From: Heliocidaris tuberculata
Taxonomy: Eukaryota > Echinodermata > Echinoidea > Camarodonta > Echinometridae
Direction: 5' to 3'
Length of the DNA: 64,000 bases
Assembly: GCA_025618425.1 (NCBI GenBank)
Contig: CM046850.1
Coordinates: 11,607,019-11,671,018, forward strand
Shown piece by piece: positions 56,482 to 64,000 of the stretch. The stretch's first letter is position 1. Every line of letters begins with the position of its first letter. The notes beneath the pieces were generated by a model that worked only from the letters and a program-made list of their open reading frames with translations, was not told where the DNA came from and made no database searches. Position numbers and translations under genes: made by a program.

Positions 56482-56533
56482 CTAGATATCCGACAGCAGC
56501 AAGGCCAAGCCCAGCTAGTATCACAGAGGAAGC
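56482..56533 (-). CDS. DNAJC19: DNAJC19/TIM14, exon 2 (transmembrane segment)
   Basis: The acceptor is attgcag and the donor gtaaat. It encodes ASSVILAGLGLAAVGYLG, a short Ala/Gly/Leu-rich helix that matches the single membrane span of TIM14 proteins. In the known family this segment anchors the protein in the mitochondrial inner membrane with the J domain in the matrix. The exon ends with one base of a split Gly codon. Confidence 0.92.
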
Positions 56534-56915
56534 CTGCAATGTTGAAGGAAAAAAAAATTGGAAATCATTAGTTTGTAGTTTAAAGAGACCAAAAGGTCAC
56601 AACTGCAATGACCCATATTCGTAAAAACAGACTAAGATTAACCTACATGTCGCTAAAAGAGAACCAAGACATAAAATCCCCAACAATGAGTGGCTAAGGA
56701 TGAAAGAGCATTAACAGAATAAATAATATAATAAATTGTATCATATCAAATTTACCTAAAAGTGACTATACCCACACGTTGTTTGTTCGACAGGTTGGGT
56801 ATCCTGACTGATGATTTCAAACAGTAATTTGAGCAAGTCTGCATGCAATATTTCAGGGATCTTTTAAAACTTATGTTGGACTTTTTTTTTTTTTTTCAAT
56901 TTACTTGCACACTGC

Positions 56916-56917
<2 letters not shown>

Positions 56918-56946
<29 letters not shown>

Positions 56947-56960
56947 AATGCACACACATA
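56918..56960 (+). repeat. (CA)n microsatellite
   Basis: About 14 CA units with a few interruptions, in intron 1 of DNAJC19. Confidence 0.9.
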
Positions 56961-57029
56961 ATGTAACCATTGTTCCACCCTGGACAGCTGTCAATACATC
57001 TTTTTGGGTGCCTAGAATTCAAGATTCTG

Positions 57030-57296
57030 TAGAGGTGTCGTAGTCAAGTAGTTTAAACACTTGACTGGAGATGGGAAGGTCTTGGGTTTGAACCCCGGCG
57101 TGGCATTACTGTCCTTTGGCAAGACATTAATTTACATTTGCCACTCTCCACCCAGGTGTTAAATGAATTCCTTGAATGCTGTGAGCGCCGAAATTAGTAG
57201 CCTAGCTGGAGCCGGGGTAATATTGGAGCGCCTTGAGCACCATTCATGGTGGATATGAGTGCTATATAACTATCCAATATTATTGTAATTATTAAG
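57030..57296 (+). mobile_element. tRNA-derived SINE (SINE copy 2)
   Basis: A-box-like tagtcaagtag and B box ggtttgaaccc, then tttggcaagacattaattta, catttgccactctccaccca and the tail ggagcgccttgagcaccatt..ctatataac. The tail word ccttgag..cat also occurs at the LINE 3' end near 14130. Confidence 0.85.
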
Positions 57297-58014
57297 ATCC
57301 AAGATTCAAGGACAATGTTATAAATTACAAACATTCACAGGGATTAGTTTTATTTGATGATCGGGACCCCCCCCCCCCCCCCCAATCTGACAAGGTTATC
57401 CACAGCCAAACCTTGTAAATCCAATTGACAGCTTTACTGGTGTGACTTCCTACATGGCTGTACAATAGCCTCTGGCACGTGTGAGAGTTTCAAAGCCAAA
57501 AGAGCAATAATAGACAAGATTGCTGGCTACCATGGTAAAAAAAAAAAGGCCAAGGAGGTAGACTCATAGTGATCCAATCATATGAATGATAATGCTTTTA
57601 CTGTTAAATACAGAAAATTGGCAATTAAAAATAAAAACTCTGCAGATTCCAGAGTTTCAAGATTTTCAATTTCCCGCTTTGCAGAACTAGAACAATAGAA
57701 GAGAGGGCAATAATTCCACTTCCAGACAAACATTTGTTTGTAACATCCTTCGTCTTTACATCATCACAATTCAGTCTTATACGAGATACAGTTTCATTTC
57801 ATGACTTACATGTATTACAGCTAAGAAAAAAAGTGTCATAGGTCTAGTCTTTGTTTGGTAATTGTGTGGGTAAAATCAACCAGCTACATGTACATGTATG
57901 TGGGTTTGACAGGGATGGGATCTATAAATAAGCTAACCGCAAACAAGTGCAATGCAATGCATTTAATGCGCCATATTTCTGCTGTGACTGAGCTACGAGA
58001 ATAACAGTCATTAA

Positions 58015-58614
58015 AGGAGAATGAAACCCCAAACTTGTATGCACTTTAACTGAAGCAGAAAAATCTTAGCAGCATATCACTGAAAGTTTGAGGAAAAACA
58101 GATAAAGAATAAAAAAGTTATGAAGATTTTTAAAAACCTAAAATCGCTAAATGAACTTGGCAACATACTGATTATGCTAATGAGATGATATGACGTTTTT
58201 GTGCTTTCTCTTTATAGGTAACATATAAGAAAATTATCAAATTTCAGCTTTTAAACAAAGAAAAATTAATTATAAACATTGTGCTTGGAATATTGTGAGG
58301 AATATATTTATGAACACCACCTACAAAACAAAAATCAAATTTTCTAAGATATATTCAAGAAAAGTGGATTTTCACAACATTATTTGCATAAGGCAATTGG
58401 AAAGTATAACACATTTACATCACAGCATCTCATTAGCATAATGAGGACATTGCCAATTTCAGATCTCCATTCATTTAGCGATTTTCGGATTTCAAATAGA
58501 TCTATTCATAACTTTTTTAATAGTTGTCCGTTTTTCCTCTACCTTTCACTGATATGCTTCTCTGATTTTTCTGCTTCTATTAAAATGCATTTATTAGGGG
58601 GGTTTCATTCTCCT
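58015..58614 (+). mobile_element. TTAA-flanked fold-back MITE, 600 bp, intron 1 of DNAJC19
   Basis: Ends AGGAGAATGAAACCCC and GGGGTTTCATTCTCCT with TTAA at 58011-58014 and 58615-58618. The inner arms are inverted too (ctgaaagtttgaggaaaaac/gtttttcctctacctttcac). Same family as 36296-36881. Confidence 0.85.
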
Positions 58615-59800
58615 TTAATGTTTGCTAAAATTAAAAAGAATTAGACCTAACTTTAGGTCTAGTGGAAAATTTGAAATTTCTCTTTAATTTTGTGATTTTA
58701 TCATCAGTCAGAAATCGGGGTGAAAATCATGTCATTCAGCTTCAAAAAATTACATTTGCATTCATTCCTTATGACTTGGGTGTAGCTTAAAAGTTGAAGA
58801 CCCCTTTTTCATGATTTTAATTGAACAAAATTTGACATGGGTTGGAGTCGATCATGTCGATATCGACTTGCTTTTGAAAATGCAATGCATGTCATCGGTC
58901 ATCATTCATGGTCATGTCATGTCACATCACACATGCATTTATTATTGACATTCGACTTTCGTCAACAATTTGACTTCAGAATTTGCACAACCAAGATAGA
59001 TTTTAAAAATCACATAAACCACATACCGGTAACTGAATTACATTAATTATGGTCCCCCTTTTCATACGTGTCGAGGGACGACAACTGATTTGGCATCCTC
59101 GGGAGTCTAGCCGCCTGACGTAATTGACTTCACCGCATGCCGTACTAGCTGAAAAGCAGTCCCCCAAACTCAAAATAAAGGGGCATTGACATTTGATAAT
59201 ATTTCATTATGTTGAGACATATTTCACAGGCACAAACCATCCAAAATATTATTCTTACCATTGGTATGTCTTATAACTTGAGAGAATCCGAAAATCCTGG
59301 GTTTTTCACAATTTCTTCCAGCAAAGTTGTGTAGACTGTACTCTGTAGACAGTATAGTCACGCTCTTTCTTAATCTCTCTCACTCGATATTGCGTCACAA
59401 TTTTATGTTTATGAATATTCATGAGAGTCCCTGACTTTAGTAGCTACGACTATAGACTACATGAATCGAGATAGGATACCGGTATATAGAGTGCCACGTT
59501 GTGTTGTGTTTGCTAAATTGTGATGCAAAATATCGAATAAATTACTGCAAAAAACTGGAAGCTGTGATGCCTGTGAAGGTAATTTCTTGGGTTTGTTTCA
59601 GATTAGCTCCGCGCTCTCGTCGGCTCAATTTTTTTTTTATATCAGCCCCACATATCCACATCGGTGTTGGTGATTTGTATATGTGGTGCATGTAGCCAGG
59701 CAGTATAGCACTTATCCAATGAACAAGGTTATAATATAACCTTGTCCTCCCAATCCAATATGGTAATGGTGAAAACACATAAGGGCAGACCTCTACTGCC

Positions 59801-60838
59801 GGGGGTCGTTTCATCAAACCGTCATAACGACAAGATCAGCGACATCTCGACGCTGTTGCTCAACTTGTCCGCTAACCATGCTAACTGTTTCACAAAGCCG
59901 TATTTGCGAAGATCAGCGACAACTTCCCTGACAAGTGACTTGTCGGTACTCCAAACCTGTCATATCTTTTTAGAACGCCATCACAAGCCAGCTTTTAGTT
60001 AGTCTATGGGCTGCGAAAAAAATGAAAAATGTAAGTTAAGAGAAAATTATTTCCTGATCTCCAAGCACATTTCTTTATCATTCTTTTCATCAAATAGTTT
60101 TACTTATGTTTTTATTATAATATTTTACAGACGAACAACATGTTCTTATGACCTCTTGACCCTCCAACAAGTAAATGAAATTAATATTTAGAATACCCAC
60201 ATCGGTTTACCATAGAAAAGGTGTCTAAAATGGAACAGTCTGTATATACAGACCAATTTAAACGACGACAATTTATCATGTATGTATTTTCCCTATATTT
60301 TTCCCTTTTCACGCAATCCTTTGATATAAATAATATTAAATGTATTTTTTTATAACTGAATATTAAGAATTGGGTCATAAAGTATCTAAATTCAATCATT
60401 TTCTCTAAAGTTTACACGATTTGGGTCTTCTTTCCATAATTAGTCAATTACGGTATCCTCTTATTTACAAATCTAGATTCGTACATCGCAAAAGCATCCT
60501 CGAGTTTTCTCAATTTTATAAATTCTAAGATGCCATAAGTAACACATCTTTTCATGAAAACGGGATGTTTGTATCATCAGTATTAATTTTCGCTGCCATT
60601 TTTGACATTTTAGAACAGTTTGGGGGAAAACTGAGCCTCTAAGTCTGTTTGGGTAATTGACGATAAATCCAATGGACTGTGATATAGACTAGACTATGTT
60701 TTTTAACCGCTGAGTATCGATATCATTGAGTTGTCGTTTATCATGGCTTCGTGAAACAGTTTGTCTAGTCCATGACATTTCCGTAGATCGCCGACAAAGT
60801 TATGACTGTCATGGAGTTGATTTGATGAAACGACCCCC
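59801..60838 (+). mobile_element. 1.04 kb TIR element, GGGGGTCGTTTCATCAAA ends, intron 1 of DNAJC19
   Basis: The left end gggggtcgtttcatcaaacc continues into gtcataacgacaagatcagc. The right end is its complement (ttgatgaaacgaccccc, preceded by gttatgactgtcat). The word ctactgcc precedes the left end and follows the right end after tgta. A partial copy lies at 62730-62922. Confidence 0.75.
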
Positions 60839-61390
60839 TGTACTACTGCCAGCCACAGTAAACAAATGCAGATTTCCTCTCTCCACAGAGAGAGGGCAGC
60901 AGTACAGAAGGATCAATCAGTCTCATTCTCAACAGAAAAATAGAATGAACACAAAATTTTATGCTTAAAATTCCACATTCCCTGAATCATTGGTTTAGCT
61001 GGTCACCAAACAAGAGGGACTTTCACAGACAACTTGCTGGTAAGTAATATTTTGAGTTTCACTATTTTGATCTGATATTTTGGCTGGATATATTACAGCA
61101 GGTTGCAGCTGCATAGTTTCAAGTGGGGCTGAGTGGTTCAGACACACGAGTGCAGTATAGTGGTAGCACTCATACACATACGAGGTTATCGTAAGATAAC
61201 CGCGTACTCCATGCGTGTTTTACTGGCAGATTTGAATGTATACTTTACAATATCACCTCCCTTGCAATTCCGAGGGTTTATTCCCTATTTTTGCTGCATT
61301 TATGTTGTATGATGTCTATGTATGTAAATGAATTTTATTTTTAGACTTGTATTAAACTAATATTTTAACTAAAAAAAAACAAAAACTTAC

Positions 61391-61405
61391 CAGTTTGCTT
61401 TCCAT
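61391..61405 (-). CDS. DNAJC19: DNAJC19/TIM14, exon 1 (start codon)
   Basis: The minus strand reads ATG GAA AGC AAA CTG followed by a gtaagt donor, so the exon encodes MESKL and ends in phase 0. It joins cleanly to the exon at 56533. The 4.86 kb first intron contains a TTAA-flanked MITE, a tRNA-type SINE and a 1 kb TIR element. The start codon is the only ATG that fits the short N-terminus of this family. Confidence 0.85.
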
Positions 61406-61520
61406 TCAGCAGAGTTCTCGTAGAAGATGCTTGGCTATAGCGGCATTGTTGTAGTTGTTTTGGTGCGCTAGCCTAGAATTACAGTCCCACATAGGCGAGG
61501 GCCTATGAGTGGTATGGTAG
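61406..61520 (-). promoter_or_regulatory. DNAJC19 5'UTR/promoter region
   Basis: This is the sequence just upstream of the DNAJC19 ATG on the minus strand. It is short and unique-looking, and is bounded at about 61500 by a repeat shared with 46515-46705. No TATA box is evident. Assigned by position. Confidence 0.35.
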
Positions 61521-61681
61521 TGGATCCAGTGTCCAAACACTTTTCAGAAAATCAACGATAGCAAATAAAATACCAAACGAATATCTGTCAAACCTACATA
61601 CTGAATGCTCAAAGTCCTACAGAAAAAGAACTTGATGAAATTTTAAAAAGACAACGTAGATTTAATACAATATTCCCTTCC

Positions 61682-61925
61682 GAGTGAACCCCTTTCCAAG
61701 GACGTGGCGTTTTGGTCCCTTGAAAAAGGTACTGTATTTCCGAACGTGTGAAACCTATGGAAAAAAGACACAACCTTTGTTTCAATAGTGTGGTTTTCAT
61801 ACGCGTAATCCCACGCGTATGAAAACCCATTTTAGGCGCTTAACTGTACACGTTCGGTAATACAAGCTGTTTGGAATTACAATCCTTGACTATAATTCCG
61901 AACAGATTGTATTACCGAACTTTTA
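61682..61925 (+). repeat. Repeat copy containing the empty site of the 6.3 kb element
   Basis: ccctttccaaggacgtggcg continues directly through ttttggtcccttgaaaaagg to tatttccgaacgtgtgaaac. The same sequence is split at ggtccc by the element at 2300-8585. Confidence 0.75.
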
Positions 61926-62114
61926 CTTGATCAAGATGATAAAGATCCTATTGAAGGATCTGGCATGAAATTAGATATTCTATCATTCTAAAATGTAGAA
62001 GGAAGTATTTTCTCAAAATTTTGCCGATTATATTGCAGTTTTTACCTCTTCAACTTAGAGGTCGTAACAGGCCAAAATTGACACAGCCTCATATAGTGAT
62101 GGTCCCGTGAGTGG
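61926..62114 (+). mobile_element. Truncated CACTCACA-family element
   Basis: It starts at cttgatcaagatgataaaga and runs to ggtcccgtgagtg. The left half is missing. Confidence 0.75.
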
Positions 62115-62188
62115 GCCCAGGCAGGGAGCTCTGCCGCGCCACCGCCGTAGCCGGCCTTACGAAGGCGGCGGAGCTTCCTGGAGTTACT

Positions 62189-62541
62189 CACTCACACTTA
62201 TGCGAGGTTATTGGAGATAACCTTGCACTCTGTACCTTCATACAGTTAGCAATTGCCTCCCATAGGCATAGGCAAGTGTGTGACTGTGATATTTTGCCCA
62301 CATGTGCGCAAGAGAGGAGCAAGATCACCGACCAAAAACAGCCTGAAAATTTCACTTGATCAAGATGATAAAGATCCTATCGAAGGATCTGGCATGAAAT
62401 TAGATATTCTATCATTCTAAAATGTGGAAGGAAGTATTTTCTCAAATTTTTTGGTGTTTTTACCTCTCCAACTTACTTAAAGGACGTGACAGGCCAAAAT
62501 TGACACAGCCCCATATACATGTAGTGATGGTCCCGTGAGTG
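62189..62541 (+). mobile_element. CACTCACA-family element, full copy
   Basis: Ends CACTCACACTTATGCGAGG and GGTCCCGTGAGTG. Flanked by ggagttact (62180-62188) and ggagtttct (62542-62550), a 9 bp duplication with one mismatch. Confidence 0.8.
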
Positions 62542-62729
62542 GGAGTTTCTATGAGTGTGAGTGTTGTAAGAAGTGATCCGGCTCTATTGCTTGCAACTGG
62601 TATAACGTCGACTGGTCAGATATGTATGGATTTTTGAGGATGAAATCAAACCTTAGGCTTAAGCAGTTAAGTTAAGCGGCTTAAGTTTAAAAAAGTACTA
62701 AGTACCAGTAGTTAGTATGCTAACTTGCA

Positions 62730-62922
62730 GGGGGTTGTTTCATCAAACTGTCATCAGAGATCAGACAAGACATGCAAGATCAGCGAAATCTTGACCCTGT
62801 TGTTGCTCAACTTGTTTGTGTTTCACAAAGTCATCTTTGCCAAGACCAGCAACAACTCCAAACCTGTCATATCTTTTTACAATGCCATCAGGCATCACAA
62901 ACCAGCTTTTAGTTAGGGTGCA
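62730..62922 (+). mobile_element. Left-end fragment of the GGGGGTCGTTTCATCAAA element
   Basis: gggggttgtttcatcaaact through caaaccagcttttagttag matches the first ~200 bp of 59801-60838. Confidence 0.75.
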
Positions 62923-63335
62923 TTCATGCAAATATTTGAGCTAGAATCACAAACATGAATCACAAATCAAAACGATTTTAAAAACACGGTTTCTGCGGTA
63001 CAGCATTCATGCAATTTTTCTTCAATGCTGATTCTGACTCAAATCTATCTCCAATAACCTCGCATAAGTGTGAGTGACTCGATTCAAGCTCTGCCATTGC
63101 GCAGTGTAGTGAGCAGTTTGGCCCAGGAAATAAAGGTCAACTGCTGCATGCCCTTTTACTTCTTCATATTTATTCTTCGTATGTGCAGACAAGGCTCCAA
63201 AATGTATGAATTTTGGTTCCTCAGAGTCAATAGAGAAGTGCGTACCTCCTTTTTGTAAAGAAAAATGAATAAATAAAATAATTGAACAAGTGGTGCCAAA
63301 TTGCCAATTCCACAGAGCAAAAATAATTAGAAATC

Positions 63336-63652
63336 AATTCTCCTCCTCCTCCTCCTTCTTCTCCTCCTCCTCCTCCTCCTCCTCCTCCTCCTCCTCCTTC
63401 TTCTTCTTCTTCTTCTTCTTCTTCTTCTTCTTCTTCTTCTTCTTCTTCTTCTTCTTCTTCTTCTTCTTCTTCTTCTTCTTCTTCTTCTTCTTCTTCTTCT
63501 TCTTCTTCTTCTTCTTCTTCTTCTTCTTCTTCTTCTTCTTCTTCTTCTTCTTCTTCTTCTTCTTCTTCTTCTTCTTCTTCTTCTTCTTCATCTTCTCCTT
63601 CTCCTTCTCCTTCTCCTTCTCCTCCTCCTCCTTCATTTTACCTTCAAGATCC
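63336..63652 (+). repeat. TTC/CTC trinucleotide repeat, ~315 bp
   Basis: Blocks of ctc, then about 60 units of ttc, then ctcctt and ctc again, all pyrimidine on the + strand. The open frames on both strands (Phe/Ser or Lys/Glu) are low-complexity artefacts. Confidence 0.95.
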
Positions 63653-63799
63653 TCTTCCTTTTTTCAATAATTTATTGATCTTTGTTTTACTTACCTTCCT
63701 TTCTCAGATCTCTTTTCCCTTTTATGGGACACAAAATCATGAAATATCTTGGACTTGCCCATTAATACTAGGTGTGTATTTGTGTTTGTAATCTCATTG

Positions 63800-64000
63800 A
63801 CAATTAAGGGGCCATTCCACATAGGGCAAGACCTCTGAAAGACCACTGCAAGAGCATAAAAATTGACAGATCTCTCAATGATCTTTCAGTGAACTTTCAA
63901 TGATCTCCGAGGTCTTCATGATTCCTAAGTGATCTTTCAGTGAATTTCATGGTCTTCATGGTCTCCAAAAAATTTTGAAACGGTTCAAAATAGTCTTTCG
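63800..64000 (+). repeat. Imperfect short repeats, tgatctttcagtgaa type
   Basis: Several diverged copies of tgatctttcagtga..ttc and ggtcttcatg run to the window edge. It may be the start of a longer repeat. Confidence 0.45.

Noticed and set aside
63290..63670. Poly-Phe/Ser and poly-Lys/Glu open frames
   Set aside because: Translation of a TTC/CTC trinucleotide repeat without any unique sequence.

Overview
This is a eukaryotic nuclear window, most likely from a marine deuterostome such as a sea urchin or another echinoderm. The reasons are spliced animal genes with small exons, an AT-rich background, very frequent ACATGTACATGTA-type words, many short inverted-repeat transposons with runs of G or C, a CR1/L2-type LINE and tRNA-type SINEs. 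The species cannot be fixed from the sequence alone. No bacterial-type operon, CRISPR array, rRNA gene or functional tRNA gene was seen.

Host genes are few. (1) A retinol dehydrogenase 13-like short-chain dehydrogenase (+) has five clear exons between 27495 and 31510. I propose its first exon at 9000-9036, where a short hydrophobic ATG exon ends at a good donor in exactly the phase needed. (2) An intronless class A GPCR (+, 18833-19885) would then lie inside the 18.5 kb first intron of gene 1. (3) CEP19, a ciliary/centriolar protein, lies on the minus strand at 40487-40993. (4) DNAJC19/TIM14, the J-protein of the mitochondrial presequence import motor, lies on the minus strand with six exons from 61405 down to 52740. 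Its reading frame and splice phases join into a complete 116-residue protein. A small SAP-domain ORF (48984-49247) sits inside a 0.6 kb element with 39 bp inverted ends.

Most of the rest is transposon-derived. 2300-8585 is a 6.3 kb inverted-repeat element with a 9 bp target duplication. It carries a broken integrase-like ORF and is itself filled with nested hAT-type insertions. A paralogous copy of its empty insertion site is visible near 61682-61740. 9193-13600 holds several fold-back elements and a PIF/Harbinger-type MITE. 14040-16500 is a decayed CR1/L2-like LINE. Two 523 bp Harbinger-like copies (17029-17551, 19924-20446) bracket the GPCR. 20.6-27.4 kb holds TTAA-flanked elements, a 1.3 kb inverted repeat, a nested pair of transposons and a mariner-type element. 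32-39.9 kb is a run of TTAA fold-back MITEs ending in a 39 bp satellite. 41.9-44.8 kb is a tandemly duplicated 1.04 kb repeat with inverted ends. 45-52.7 kb has mirrored repeats, the SAP element and a SINE with a 7SL-RNA-like head. The DNAJC19 introns hold a mirrored minisatellite, a SINE and two further TIR elements. The window ends in dispersed repeats and a ~315 bp TTC/CTC repeat.

The host genes do not form a pathway together: one is a predicted oxidoreductase, one a receptor, one ciliary and one mitochondrial. The strongest new observations are structural. They are the 6.3 kb element with its empty site, the nested insertions that allow relative dating, the proposed long intron holding a GPCR, the SAP-ORF element and the 7SL-like SINE.
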